Source: Acetobacter musti
GTDB taxonomy: Bacteria; Pseudomonadota; Alphaproteobacteria; Acetobacterales; Acetobacteraceae
DNA length: 64,000 nt
Reading direction: 5' to 3'
Assembly (NCBI RefSeq): GCF_011516835.1
Contig: NZ_WOTB01000019.1
Location: forward strand, 1 to 64,000
This document shows, piece by piece, positions 8,974 through 18,929 of the stretch (positions are counted from its first letter, which is position 1; each line of letters opens with the position of its first letter). The position numbers and the translations under genes were made by a program. The notes below the pieces were generated by a model. The model saw nothing but the letters and a program-made list of their open reading frames with translations. It was not told where the DNA came from and made no database searches.

Positions 8974-9636
8974 TCAGTCGTCGCTCAGGCTGAAAGTAAT
9001 CGTATAGGCGTGGTGGAACTCCTTGATCGGGACGCCGTTCGCGGTCGCCGGCTGGTATCTGGCCTTCCGGACATAATCGAGAGCTGCCCTTGCGAAATCC
9101 TGACCACCGGTCACGCTGGTGACCTTACAGTTGCTTGTCTCGCCACTTGGCTCCACATCACAGACAACTGTCGCCTTGCCTTCACGACCTTCGTCCTGAG
9201 CTTCCGAGGGATACTCAAGCTCGACATGGTTGATCGGACGCGAACCCGCGAGATGATCCGGAACGGGCGGACCGACCGGCGCGGACGGAGACGGCGGCGA
9301 CTGAACCGTTGCCGGCGGCATGGCCTTCGGCGGCGGCGTGTGCGTGACGTGCTGAATGACCTGCTGCGGCGGCGGCTGCACCTGAATCTTCGGCGGCGGA
9401 ATATACGGCGGCGGCGGCGTGGTCATCTGCGGCGGCGGTGGAGGTGGCGGAGGTGGCGGTGGCGGCTTCACCTCCTTGATCACCTCGGTCTTGATCGGCG
9501 CGTGCGTCTCGGTTTTCGGCTGCTTATCAACCCACGTGTAGTAGATGACGCCCATAACCAGGGTCAGAAAGGCAACACCTCCGATACCGATGATCCGCTG
9601 CATCGGATTTCGTTGCTGTTGCGCGTAGTCCATCAT
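8974..9636 (-). CDS. tonB: TonB energy-transducing protein
   Basis: 220 aa: N-terminal membrane anchor (about 15-33), a proline-rich spacer with a run of 12 prolines at 58-69 and further PPPP/PPPK blocks to about 110, and a C-terminal TonB domain (about 140-218) with LEYPSEAQDEGREGKATV and RYQPATANGVPI. It transmits proton-motive force to outer-membrane TonB-dependent receptors. GAGGAGG lies about 8 bases upstream of the start. First gene of the operon, 85 bp before the exbB start. Confidence 0.95.
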   Translation of the reverse strand: MMDYAQQQRNPMQRIIGIGGVAFLTLVMGVIYYTWVDKQPKTETHAPIKTEVIKEVKPPPPPPPPPPPPQMTTPPPPYIPPPKIQVQPPPQQVIQHVTHTPPPKAMPPATVQSPPSPSAPVGPPVPDHLAGSRPINHVELEYPSEAQDEGREGKATVVCDVEPSGETSNCKVTSVTGGQDFARAALDYVRKARYQPATANGVPIKEFHHAYTITFSLSDD

Positions 9637-10404
9637 ACTGGAAACCTCCTCGACTTCGTCACCTGACTGCGCCGGCAGGTTTTACAAACCCGCAGACGCA
9701 CAGCCGGCCTCTTCCGAACCGCTGACCATGCAGCCCTGTGACACTCCCCCGCCCCTCCTGTCGTCTGGACAAGGGCGACAGGCAGGACGGATCGAGCCTC
9801 TGGCTTCTCGATTGGGCTATCGACGGCGGGTGATGTCAAGAAAGATATTAACCGAAATGAAAACGTCCGTGGTAAGAGCAGGAAGCACAAAAATTACGCA
9901 GGTTTCATTTCTGTGTAAGAACGGCGGATGACAGCCACATGGCAGCCTCGCCATCAGCGCATGCTCAGAAAACTGCCTGCAAAACGGGCGATCATATTTC
10001 TGATCATTTTTACGACTCAGCCCGGCTGACACGGCGAAACCGGTCTGACAGGCCGGTTTCCACGCTCACACAATATCGCCGAACCGCGTTTTTATACTCC
10101 GGAATTGTTTCACCGCTGTTTCGGACAGGAAAAACACAGAATCGACTACGACAGGACCTTGCCGGACAGAGTGCGAAACGCGCAGCACCGCTTTCGGTTC
10201 CCTTATCATGATGCCGGAAACGTATCCGGATGGCCTTTCAGTCCGATTTATCATTTAATATATAAAATTCAATTATTCATTTTAATAATATATTAATCGG
10301 GAATATGTCTCATGAGTCTGCGACAAAATATTGCGGACACGCGATTTTATAAGTCTGGCGGAAAAACTGGCCGGATTGTGAAGAAAGTGCCCATTCCGGA
10401 AGCA
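9637..10404. other. Spacer between tonB and prfB, no gene seen
   Basis: About 770 bp. It must hold the promoter of the tonB operon (minus strand), but I see no convincing -35/-10 pair or Fur-type palindrome. Positions 10248-10305 are unusually AT-rich. Open frames here are short, lack ribosome binding sites and look random. Confidence 0.5.
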
Positions 10405-10443
10405 GAAACGGGCCGCCTCTGAGAATCAGAGACGGCCCGTTTC
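10405..10443 (-). terminator. Hairpin downstream of prfB
   Basis: GAAACGGGCCGCCTC ... GAGACGGCCCGTTTC forms a long GC-rich stem ending 33 bp beyond the prfB stop. On the minus strand it is followed only by a weak T-poor tail (TGCTT), so termination strength is uncertain. Confidence 0.7.
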
Positions 10444-10476
10444 ATGTTTTCGATTCATAACAACCGGTGCCGCAGG

Positions 10477-11608
10477 CTACTGAGCGGAAGCACTCGCCTC
10501 CGACCGTGTCGCGCCAACCCGGGCGGCAAGCGAAGCGGCCATGAAATCGTCCAGATCACCGTCGAGCACGGCGTCCGGATTGCCTTTCTCCACATTGGTG
10601 CGGAGATCCTTGACCATCTGATACGGGGCAAGAACATAGGAACGTATCTGATGGCCCCAGCCGATATCCGTTTTCGCGGCCTCAGTCTGGGCAGCAGCGG
10701 CTTCCCGCTTCTGCAGTTCGGCTTCGTACATCCGGGCGCGGAGCATATCCATCGCCGTAGCACGGTTACGATGCTGCGACCGGTCGGTCTGACAGGCGAC
10801 GACGATGCCTGTCGGGATATGGGTAATACGGATGGCGGATTCGGTCTTGTTGACGTGCTGTCCTCCTGCCCCGGAGGCGCGGAACGTATCGACCTTGAGG
10901 TCGGCTTCGTTGATGTCGATCTCGATCGTGTCGTCGATGACCGGAAAGACCCAGACGGACGCGAAAGAGGTCTGACGACGGGCGGCAGCGTCGAATGGCG
11001 AGATGCGCACGAGCCGGTGCACGCCGGCCTCGGTTTTCAGCCAGCCATAGGCATTGGGACCCGAAACCTGGATCGTCACGGATTTCAGACCGGCCTGCTC
11101 ACCCTCGGAGCTTTCCATCAGCGTGATCTTGTAGCCATGCGCTTCAGCCCAGCGGGTGTACATCCGCAACAGCATTTCAGCCCAGTCCTGGGCTTCCGTG
11201 CCACCGGCGCCGGCATTGACCTCAAGGTAGCAGTCATTGGAATCGGCTTCACCGGAAAGCAGGCTTTCCGTCTCGCGCCGTTTGGCTTCCTCGGCCAGAC
11301 GACGCAGCGTCTTCGTGGCCTCGGCGACCATATCGGCATCACCTTCGTCCTCGGCCATGGCGACAAGCTCGAGGCTGTCCTCCACCTCGTTTTCGAGGTT
11401 CTGCACGCCTTCGATCTGATTGGCGAGCAGTGTGCGCTCCCGCATCAGCTTCTGCGCAGCCTCGGCGTCGTTCCAGAGATCGGGGTCTTCGACCCGGTTG
11501 TTCAGTTCGGCAAGTCTGCCCTGTGCGACATCCCAGTCAAAGATGCCTCCTCAGCAGTGCGACCGACTGCCTGATCTGTTCGTTGAGCGCTTCCGTCTCG
11601 GCGGACAT
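10477..11608 (-). CDS. prfB: Peptide chain release factor 2 (programmed +1 frameshift)
   Basis: RF2 recognises UGA/UAA stop codons. The gene is split: a 23-codon first frame begins at the ATG ending at 11608 ([11 protein letters not shown]...) and stops at TGA (11537-11539); the remaining frame continues as [12 protein letters not shown]... to 10477. The span is 1132 bp, 3n+1, matching one skipped base, and yields 376 aa (E. coli RF2 has 365). The SPF anticodon-like tripeptide (about residues 203-205) marks RF2 rather than RF1, and GGQ (about 248-250) is the hydrolysis motif. It lies 36 bp after the PBP1A gene, same strand. Confidence 0.96.
11537..11551 (-). promoter_or_regulatory. Programmed frameshift site of prfB
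   Basis: On the minus strand the site reads AGGAGG-CAT-CTT-TGA-C: an internal Shine-Dalgarno-like AGGAGG three bases before the CTT slippery codon, followed by the UGA that RF2 itself reads. This is the classic autoregulatory arrangement: low RF2 lets the ribosome shift +1 and make more RF2. Confidence 0.95.
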
Positions 11609-11644
11609 GCGACCGCACTCCATCCCGTAGTTGTGAGACCGGCC

Positions 11645-14614
11645 TCAATACAGGCCGCCCATGCCGATGTCACCCCCGGCAGGCTGTTTCGACGGCGGCG
11701 GTGCGGCCGGGGCGCCAGGGATTCCCGGTTTTCCCGGCACCGGAGGCTGCTGCTCCGCAACGGAAACCATGTCGCTTTCTGAATCGGGCAGATTCTCGGC
11801 GCCGGTATCGGCGGCGGTCAGCTCGCCGGTTCCGGCGGTTCCGGCGAAGTTCGAACTCTGGCCGGGAGACTGATCCTGCTTGAACGCATCGACGGTCACA
11901 CCGCGTCCGGTATCGTAGCGGACCAGCGTATCGCCGTCGGGAACCCGGAAATCGAGACTGGGCCGGCCGGCAAGCGCGGTTTTCATGATCCGGTTCCAGA
12001 TTGGCCCCGCAATGGCGCCGCCGGTCTCATTCTTTCCGATGGACTGCGGCGTGTCGAAGCCGATCCAGACCACCGTCACGAGATCGGCGGAATATCCCGC
12101 AAACCAGGCGTCATTGAAATCCTGACTGGTGCCGGTCTTGCCGGCGATCGGATGATCGATCCCCTGCCCGGCCTGAATCCCGGTGCCGCGACGGATCACA
12201 TCCTGAAGCATGGTTGTGATCTGAAAGGCGCTGTCGGCGCTCGCGATCGGTGCGCGAACATCAGCGATGGCAGGAATGGCATCCCGCCCTGGCACGACGA
12301 GAGCAGGCGCCGGCGGCGTGGCCGAAGACGCATTGCCAGCCCCAGGTGAAGCACCCTGAGCCGGCGAACCCTGCACAGGGGACACCGCAGTGGACGGCCC
12401 TTCGGCGCCACCCTGGTCAGCGGCCGGGAAGACGGCATCCGGAACAGCGCCGGGGGCCGGAGGCGGCGCATCCGGCTGCGCGGTCGTAAGAGCGAGCCCC
12501 GCGGGACGCCAGATGACATGGCCGTTGCGGTCCTGGACATCGTCGATCAGCGTCGGCGTGACCTTCTGACCTCCGTTGGCGATGGTCGCATAGGCGCCGG
12601 CTTCGCGCAGAACGGTTGTTTCCACCGCGCCAAGAGCGGCGGGCAGCACATGCGGCATGGTCTCGACCAGGCCGACATCGGTGGCAATTCTGGCCACGCT
12701 TTTCATGCCAATATGGGCGGCCAGACGGATGGTCACGAGATTACGGGATTCACGCAGCGCGTCATGCAGGGTGGTCGGCCCCCAGAAATCCTTTTCATAG
12801 TTATTGGGATGCCAGCTGCCGTAGGAAACCGCTGAATCCTCGAACTGCTGCGACGGAGAAATCCCCTGCTCCATGGCGGCGAGATAGACGAACGGCTTGA
12901 AGGAGGAGCCGGGCTGGCGAAGCGCCTGGGTGGCACGGTTGAACTGCGAGGCCGCGAAAGACCAGCCGCCGACCATCGCCAGCACGCGCCCGGTGTGAAC
13001 ATCCATTGTGACGGCAGCGCCCTCGATCCTCGGGATCTGACGAATGGCGACGCGATTTTCTTCGGCCTGCGGTTCAACCATCAGCACGTCGCCCGGACGT
13101 GTGGCACGGAAAACGCGCATCCAGCCGAGATCGCGGGCAAGAAGGAGGCCGTGACGGGGCGACCCCGAGGCGGCGGTACCTTCGATCCAGCCGACACTCC
13201 CGCGCGCGGAATCGAGCACGACGGCGAGCCGCCAGCGATCGGGCATCCCGGCAGGCGCGGCCGTGGTGGCCAGGCGGGACATCCAGACTTCCTCCTCCGT
13301 GCCGGCGGTGATGCCATCCAGATGGTTCACCGGGCCACGCCAGCCACCATGTGAGCGGTCATAGGCGGCCAGACCGTCCCTCAGGGCGTCTGTCGCCACG
13401 GACTGCAGGGCCGGATCAAGACTGGTGTGGACGTTCAGACCGCCCTGCATAGTCTGCTGGGTGCCGTAACGCTCGATCAGTTCGCGGCGCACCTCCTCGC
13501 CGAACCACTCGGAACCGGGAACCGGGCCGGGACGGTGAAAGTTTTTCGCGATGATGGGTTCGGCCTGTGCCGCAGTCGCGGCCTCACGCGAAATCGCACC
13601 GATAGCGACCATTTCACCGAGCACCAGATTACGGCGCATCCGGGCGGCATCCGGATAACGGAGCGGATTATAGTTGGTGGGCGATTTCGGCAGAGACGCG
13701 AGAACGGCGGCCTCGGCATCGTCGAGCTGATCGAGCGGTTTGGCGAAATAGGTCTGTGCGGCGGCGGCAATGCCGTAGGCGCCGTCTCCAAGATAGATCT
13801 CGTTGAGATAGATTTCGAGGATCTTCTCTTTCGGCAGAACCTGCTCGATGCGCATGGCCAGCAGAGCTTCGCGGGCCTTGCGCTGGAACGAGACGGCATT
13901 GTTGCCGATGAGCATGATGCGGGCGACCTGCTGGGTGATGGTCGAGGCCCCCATCGGCCTGTGGCCCTTGCCCCGTGTCATGTCGGTAAGACCGGCGCGG
14001 ATGATGGCGAGCGGATCGACGCCGGCATGAGTCCAGAATTTATGGTCCTCGGCGGCGAGAAAAGCATTCTTCACGCGGTCCGGGATAGCGGAATACGGCA
14101 CGAAGATACGGCGCTCGGCGGCGAGTTCGGCGATCAGCCGGTCATCGCCGGAATAGAGACGGCTCATGACCAGCGGCTCATAGGACCGCAGTCCGTCCAC
14201 CGTGGGCAACCCCGCGACAATGCCGGAATACTGCTTCCAGATGACGATGCCGCCGACCGCCGTGCCAAGGAGAAGGACGGCCAGGGACGAACCAAGAACA
14301 TTGCGCCACATGCGGAAGCGCGGGCGGCGGGGCGGAAGCCCCCCGAAGGACCCGCCGCCGCCTGACCCGCTTCTCCCGCCAGAGCCACCTCTGCCGCCAG
14401 ATCCGGAACCGCCCGCGATGTTGTCCGGTGTGCGGCCACCCAGACGGTCCTCACCGGTTACACGCCAGCCATTGTCATGGTTTTCAGAAGCAAACAGGCC
14501 CGGACCGCCGGGGCACGGCATCCGGACAGACCTGCCAGCTGAAGAAACGCCACCACAATAGCCGGCATATGACGGGACGGCCTGGAGAACAGCGGGATAC
14601 AGACGGGACATCAT
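11645..14614 (-). CDS. Class A penicillin-binding protein 1A-type
   Basis: 989 aa bifunctional peptidoglycan synthase. A Gly/Ser/Arg-rich cytoplasmic tail (about 59-93) precedes one membrane anchor (107-125). The glycosyltransferase domain has the catalytic glutamate in AAEDHKFWTHAGVD (E189) and GASTITQQVAR. The transpeptidase domain has SSFK (571-574, nucleophile serine), SRN and KTGTSQDFNDAWF. A Pro/Ala-rich insertion separates SRN from KTG, and the C-terminus ends in a Pro/Gly-rich tail. The first 50 residues look non-conserved, so the true start could be downstream. Confidence 0.94.
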   Translation of the reverse strand: MMSRLYPAVLQAVPSYAGYCGGVSSAGRSVRMPCPGGPGLFASENHDNGWRVTGEDRLGGRTPDNIAGGSGSGGRGGSGGRSGSGGGGSFGGLPPRRPRFRMWRNVLGSSLAVLLLGTAVGGIVIWKQYSGIVAGLPTVDGLRSYEPLVMSRLYSGDDRLIAELAAERRIFVPYSAIPDRVKNAFLAAEDHKFWTHAGVDPLAIIRAGLTDMTRGKGHRPMGASTITQQVARIMLIGNNAVSFQRKAREALLAMRIEQVLPKEKILEIYLNEIYLGDGAYGIAAAAQTYFAKPLDQLDDAEAAVLASLPKSPTNYNPLRYPDAARMRRNLVLGEMVAIGAISREAATAAQAEPIIAKNFHRPGPVPGSEWFGEEVRRELIERYGTQQTMQGGLNVHTSLDPALQSVATDALRDGLAAYDRSHGGWRGPVNHLDGITAGTEEEVWMSRLATTAAPAGMPDRWRLAVVLDSARGSVGWIEGTAASGSPRHGLLLARDLGWMRVFRATRPGDVLMVEPQAEENRVAIRQIPRIEGAAVTMDVHTGRVLAMVGGWSFAASQFNRATQALRQPGSSFKPFVYLAAMEQGISPSQQFEDSAVSYGSWHPNNYEKDFWGPTTLHDALRESRNLVTIRLAAHIGMKSVARIATDVGLVETMPHVLPAALGAVETTVLREAGAYATIANGGQKVTPTLIDDVQDRNGHVIWRPAGLALTTAQPDAPPPAPGAVPDAVFPAADQGGAEGPSTAVSPVQGSPAQGASPGAGNASSATPPAPALVVPGRDAIPAIADVRAPIASADSAFQITTMLQDVIRRGTGIQAGQGIDHPIAGKTGTSQDFNDAWFAGYSADLVTVVWIGFDTPQSIGKNETGGAIAGPIWNRIMKTALAGRPSLDFRVPDGDTLVRYDTGRGVTVDAFKQDQSPGQSSNFAGTAGTGELTAADTGAENLPDSESDMVSVAEQQPPVPGKPGIPGAPAAPPPSKQPAGGDIGMGGLY

Positions 14615-14889
14615 GGCGGCTCTCTAGCATCCTCATAATCGGCCGTCGCCCCCGGAGCCGCGGGAATTCGACGAAGGTCGTCTCTTCGTTCCGGCAGCGC
14701 CACGCCGGCATGGCCGCGTCAGGATGCTCATGCCACATGCCGCCGGACTCCGGCAGCAGACTCTGACCGTGCTTATGGCGGTTTTATGGTCTGCCAGCAC
14801 CAGACCGAAAATATAAGGCGGCAACCTGTCCGGCCGGCATGAGCAACGGTCAGGGACAGCGATCACGGACCCGCGCGTTTCTTGCCGGA

Positions 14890-15372
14890 TCAGTCCGTGA
14901 GGATGACACGGCTGACAGCGTCGCGCATCCGGTGGGAGTCAGGCGAGGTCAGGCTGGAGAACCATGTCGAGAGCCGCCCCTGCCGGTCGATGACATATTT
15001 GAAGAAATTCCATCGCGGATGAGCCAGGAAGCCACCCTGGGCGGAGAGCCATCTGAAAAGCGGCGTCGCCTGAGCGCCTTTCACGTGGCATTTCTCCGTC
15101 ATCGGAAAGCTGACGCCATAATTCCGCGAGCAGAAAGTGGCGATGTCGGTTGCATCGCCAGGTTCCTGACGGCCAAAATCGTTGCTCGGCACGCCGAGCA
15201 CCACCAGTTCATGCCCTGTTTCCGACCAGAGCGCCTGAAGGCCTTCATACTGGGGGGTGAAACCGCATTTAGACGCCGTGTTGACAATCAGCATCGGTTT
15301 GCCGCGCCAGGCGCTCAGATCGACGGTTCCGCCTGTGAGACCGGGCAGGCTGAAATCGTAGACGCATGACAT
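14890..15372 (-). CDS. Glutathione peroxidase family protein
   Basis: 160 aa thioredoxin-fold peroxidase that reduces hydroperoxides, in bacteria usually with thioredoxin or glutathione. The peroxidatic residue lies in NTASKCGFTPQYEGL (about residue 35) and is cysteine (TGC), not selenocysteine. LGVPSNDFGRQEPG (glutamine of the catalytic triad) and RWNFFKYVID (tryptophan) are present. I chose the ATG ending at 15372, with AAAGGG upstream; a longer open frame to 15801 reads through non-conserved sequence that overlaps the divergent transporter gene. Confidence 0.93.
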   Translation of the reverse strand: MSCVYDFSLPGLTGGTVDLSAWRGKPMLIVNTASKCGFTPQYEGLQALWSETGHELVVLGVPSNDFGRQEPGDATDIATFCSRNYGVSFPMTEKCHVKGAQATPLFRWLSAQGGFLAHPRWNFFKYVIDRQGRLSTWFSSLTSPDSHRMRDAVSRVILTD

Positions 15373-15518
15373 GACGGCATCCCTTTCGTACGGCACGTTT
15401 TCTCGTTCCTGTCTTTCAGTCAGGTGCCAGCGTCTCCGGTTTTTGTCGAGGGTCCGGGCTGGACAGGCAGCCGCGCGACGGTGAGAGTTGGCTGGAAATC
15501 TGATTCGGACCCGGACTG

Positions 15519-16799
15519 ATGCCTGTTCTGCGCGGCCTTGCTGCCATCCTGTTTTTCGTGGCGGTGGGAGTCGCTTTTTCAACCAGCCGCCGGGCGATCC
15601 GGCCACGGGTCGTTCTGGCGGCTCTGGCGGCACAGTTTCTGGTCGGGGCGGTCGTGCTTTTCGTACCGCCCGGACGGGCGGCGCTGCACGCGGTATCGGC
15701 GCTGGTGGGCGACGTGCTGGCCTGCGGCGCGGAAGGAACGGCCTTTCTGTTTGGCCCGCTGGTCGGGCCGGACATGCAGCGCGTCTTTCCGGGCGGGGCA
15801 TTCATCTTCGCCTTTCAGGTCCTCACCGAGATCATCTATGTCAGCGCGCTGATCTCGGTTCTGTATCATTTCGGGATCATGCAGCGCCTGGCGGAGGTGA
15901 TCGGCTCGCTGCTGCGCCGGATCATCGGCACATCGATTGTCGAATCGTTCTCCGCCGTCATCACCATTTTCATCGGCCAGAGCGAGATGCCGGTCGCCAT
16001 CGCCCCCTACCTGCCACGTATGACCGACGCAGAACTGTTCGCCGTGATGTGCAGCGGCACGGCATCCGTGACCGGCTCAGTCCTGGCGGGATACGCGGCG
16101 CTGGGCGTGCCGATGGATTACCTGATCGCCGCCTCTTTCATGGCCGTTCCGGGCGGCCTCCTGTTCGCTCGTCTGCTGATGCCGGCGACCGAGCCGCCGC
16201 TGATCACGGATATGCGGGCCCTTCGCGAACCAGCGGACATGGAGATCCCGGACACCGCGACCGGAAAGCCGCACGGCTCCGCAAATGTCTTCGAGGCGAT
16301 CGCCACCGGAGCGGCGGCCGGAACGCAGGTTGCGGTCGCCGTGGCGGCGATTCTGGTGGCGTTCATCGGCCTGATCGCTCTGGTCAACCGGATTCTGGCA
16401 GCGGCAGGGAATGCGCTCGGATTCGGCGCCCTGTCGCTTGCCGGGCTGCTGGGCCATGCCTTCGCGCCTCTGGCCTGGCTGATCGGTGTGCCATGGGACG
16501 AAGCGGGCATCATTGGCGGGATTATCGGCCAGAAACTGGCCTTCAATGAATTCGTGGCCTATGTCAGCCTGTCTCCGCATATTCAGGCGGCGACGCTCGA
16601 CCGGCACAGCATCGCCATCGCCTCTTTCGCGCTGTGCGGGTTCGCGAATCTGTCGTCGATCGGAATTCTCATCGGCGCTTTCGGCAGCGTGATCCCCGAG
16701 CGGCGGAGCTTCGTGGCGCGGATGGGCGCGCGGGCAGTTCTGGCCGGTTCTCTCTCGAACCTGACAAGTGCAGCGATCGCCGGTCTCTTCATGGGCTGA
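15519..16799 (+). CDS. Concentrative nucleoside transporter (NupC/CNT family)
   Basis: 426 aa with about ten membrane helices. CNT hallmarks are the N-terminal gate region, GQSEMPVAIAPYLPRM (substrate-binding hairpin), VMCSGTASVTGSVLAGYAALG, and near the C-terminus GQKLAFNEFVAY and ALCGFANLSSIGI. CNT proteins import nucleosides with protons or sodium. It diverges from the peroxidase gene with about 145 bp between. A nucleoside hydrolase at 41074 could use imported nucleosides, but is not linked. Confidence 0.94.
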   Translation: MPVLRGLAAILFFVAVGVAFSTSRRAIRPRVVLAALAAQFLVGAVVLFVPPGRAALHAVSALVGDVLACGAEGTAFLFGPLVGPDMQRVFPGGAFIFAFQVLTEIIYVSALISVLYHFGIMQRLAEVIGSLLRRIIGTSIVESFSAVITIFIGQSEMPVAIAPYLPRMTDAELFAVMCSGTASVTGSVLAGYAALGVPMDYLIAASFMAVPGGLLFARLLMPATEPPLITDMRALREPADMEIPDTATGKPHGSANVFEAIATGAAAGTQVAVAVAAILVAFIGLIALVNRILAAAGNALGFGALSLAGLLGHAFAPLAWLIGVPWDEAGIIGGIIGQKLAFNEFVAYVSLSPHIQAATLDRHSIAIASFALCGFANLSSIGILIGAFGSVIPERRSFVARMGARAVLAGSLSNLTSAAIAGLFMG

Positions 16800-17159
16800 A
16801 ACGGGGCGCGCCGGCCGCGCTTCCGCTACAATCCGGTTACGATCGGATGATGGCGGGCAGGGTAAAATTATGCCACGCTGCAGCGCGGCCGTTCCGTGGG
16901 CCGGTCTTCGGACCGAAGCAAAGCAGTGCCAGCGTATTTCACAAACGCGCCGACGCTGTTACCACTGTTTCTGCTGTCCCGGGGTCAGGCCGGATGGGGA
17001 ACCATTGGCGCGATCCGGGGTTTATTGTCGCTGTTAACAGCGCACCGGGAATGCCGTCCGGTCCGGGAGATTCTGCCTTTCATGCCGCTGCCATCCAGCC
17101 CGACCCTTCATGACAATGCTGGCGGTCCCAGCCAGACCATTCCGAAAAGGAACGCGCGC
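16800..17159. other. Spacer upstream of the secreted protein, no gene seen
   Basis: 360 bp. The downstream frame is open back to 16896, but the region has no ribosome binding site or domain and reads as non-coding. It probably holds the promoter of the gene starting at 17160. Confidence 0.45.
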
Positions 17160-17696
17160 GTGCCCCGACCGATGCTGGCAGCTGCTTTTTCTCTCACCGT
17201 TTCGGGACTCGTGACGAATCCTTCACCGGTTTTCGCAGCCGTTCAGGGAGGTACGACAATTCTCGCCGTGTCACAGAGCGCCGCGGACACGGGAACAGCC
17301 TCGGCGGACCGCCTGGTCTTCCGGCTGCAGGAGGCCAGCCTCGGCCCCGGTTACGGATGGGGCACCGGCGTGCTGCATTACAAAGGGCAGGATTACGCCG
17401 TGAAAGTCTCAGGCGGCGGCGGACCGGCGATCGGATACTCCCATTCCTGCGCCGAAGGCTCGGTTAATAATCTCGGCTCGGTCGATGATTTCGACAGCAC
17501 CTTCTGGTCCGTCGGAGCAGAGGCGACAGCGGGAAGCGGAGCCGGAACGATGGCGTTGCAGAACGGCCGCGGCGTTGAACTGCATCTCTCCACCCGCACG
17601 AGCGGAGCACGACTGTCGGCCGAGACGGCGCGTTACCGCTTCCGGGTGCTGGGGCCTGCGAAGACGAGCTTTGAGAGTTCGCGCTGCCCGGGCTGA
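17160..17696 (+). CDS. Secreted hypothetical protein
   Basis: I start it at GTG 17160, which has AAAAGGA 8 bases upstream and gives 178 aa opening with PRPMLAAAFSL..., a clear signal peptide cleaved near VFAA. A longer open frame reaches 16896 without a site. The mature part is Gly/Ser-rich and beta-like (GPGYGWGTGVLHYKGQDYAVKV, GYSHSCAEGSV) with two cysteines. It looks like a periplasmic or surface beta protein. I do not recognise the family. Confidence 0.65.
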   Translation: MPRPMLAAAFSLTVSGLVTNPSPVFAAVQGGTTILAVSQSAADTGTASADRLVFRLQEASLGPGYGWGTGVLHYKGQDYAVKVSGGGGPAIGYSHSCAEGSVNNLGSVDDFDSTFWSVGAEATAGSGAGTMALQNGRGVELHLSTRTSGARLSAETARYRFRVLGPAKTSFESSRCPG

Positions 17697-17723
17697 AATG
17701 CGACAGCCTGCCATGATGTAATC

Positions 17724-17742
17724 GCCGGGAAAAATTCCCGGC
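17724..17742. terminator. Hairpin between convergent genes
   Basis: GCCGGGAA-AAA-TTCCCGGC, a perfect 8-bp stem, in the 110-bp gap between a plus-strand and a minus-strand gene. No strong T tract follows on either side, so the terminator role is inferred from position. Confidence 0.5.
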
Positions 17743-17806
17743 TGTACTGCGGTAACATGACCGGAGAGGACCGCGTCCGGCCACGCTGTTTCCGCAGTCT
17801 GAACGC

Positions 17807-18607
17807 TCAGACCATAGTGCCGACCGAACCCCCGTCGACGCGGAGCACGGCACCGGTTGTGAATGTGGCCGTGGCCGAGACGAGATAAGCGATCGCGTCT
17901 GCGACCTCTTCCGCCCGGCCGCGACGTCTGACGGTCATCATCGGCCGTTCCTTATCGATAAAGGTTTTTACGGCTGTCGCGATATCGACACCGTCACGTT
18001 TCGCACGTTTTTCCATCATGGCATCGGTCATCGGGGTCTCGATGAAGGCGGGAGAGACGCAGTTAACAGTGATGCCGTCCGGGCCATAGGTGGAGGACAG
18101 CCCTTTCGAAAGGCTGAGAAGCGCCGCCTTTGAAGCGCAGTAAGGCAGTTCATCAGTGTAAGGCTGCACGGCGTCTTCGGACGCGATGAAGACCACCCTG
18201 CCCCATCCTTTTTCGCGCATTGCCGGAATGAAGCTCCGGGCCACACGCAGCGCGGTGAGAAAATTGACATCGATGACCCGGTGCCAGTCTTCTTCCGTCA
18301 GGTCATGAAACAGACCGGTCGGACCGGTGATGCCGGCGGCGGAGACGACGATATCCGGATCTCCCATTCCGTCGCGCACCGCCCCGTGCAGGGCACGGAC
18401 CTGTTCCGGATCGGTCAGATCGGCGGCGAACCCCCTGACCTCACCGAATGCGCGGAGTTTTTCTGCGGCAGCGTCAACAGAGTCCTGTTTCATATCGCTG
18501 AGCGCCACACGTACTCCTTCACGAAGCAGGCGTTGCGCAGTCTGAAAGCCAATCCCCGAGTCTCCCCCGGTCACGAGAGCAAGCCGGCCGCTAATTCCGA
18601 GATCCAC
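17807..18607 (-). CDS. SDR family oxidoreductase
   Basis: 266 aa classical short-chain dehydrogenase. The Rossmann glycine motif TGGDSGIG lies at about residues 13-20, NAG is replaced by SAAG, the catalytic serine is in FIASED and the YxxxK pair in YCASK. The C-terminus DGGSVGTMV is typical. Start is GTG ending at 18607 with AGGAG 7 bases upstream; an in-frame extension to 18970 is not supported. Arg residues in the C-terminal gate (VRRRGRAEEVAD) fit the family. Substrate unknown. Confidence 0.9.
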   Translation of the reverse strand: MDLGISGRLALVTGGDSGIGFQTAQRLLREGVRVALSDMKQDSVDAAAEKLRAFGEVRGFAADLTDPEQVRALHGAVRDGMGDPDIVVSAAGITGPTGLFHDLTEEDWHRVIDVNFLTALRVARSFIPAMREKGWGRVVFIASEDAVQPYTDELPYCASKAALLSLSKGLSSTYGPDGITVNCVSPAFIETPMTDAMMEKRAKRDGVDIATAVKTFIDKERPMMTVRRRGRAEEVADAIAYLVSATATFTTGAVLRVDGGSVGTMV

Positions 18608-18929
18608 TGTCGTTCTCCTGTCTGATGTGCGTCTTCTGACAATCAAACAGACGAACCCGCGCAATGGTTCAGACGGGAATGCTGTTCCGCTCCGGCCATC
18701 CAGCAATCTGCCCAGGCGAAACCGGGCGCGACATCCGATAACCCGTCCTGCATCGCAGCCCATTCCTGAGACTGCCCGGAATTGGATGCATCCGACGCCG
18801 GAGCGCCTCGACACGGCCCTTCCGCCGGTCGCGAGACCGGTCCCGGCTTTCGGCCTGAACCACTGCCAGTCGCTGTCGGTCAGCGAGAGAGCAGAAACCG
18901 GCACTTTCAGCAATCTGCAGACAGGCGGG
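18608..18929. other. Spacer, no gene seen
   Basis: 322 bp between the start of the SDR gene and the end of the SPFH gene, both minus strand. It should contain the SDR promoter. Several short GC-rich inverted repeats occur (for example around 18830-18850), but none is a clear terminator. Confidence 0.4.

Noticed and set aside
14890-15372. Selenocysteine-type glutathione peroxidase
   Set aside because: The active-site codon is TGC (cysteine) and there is no in-frame TGA.
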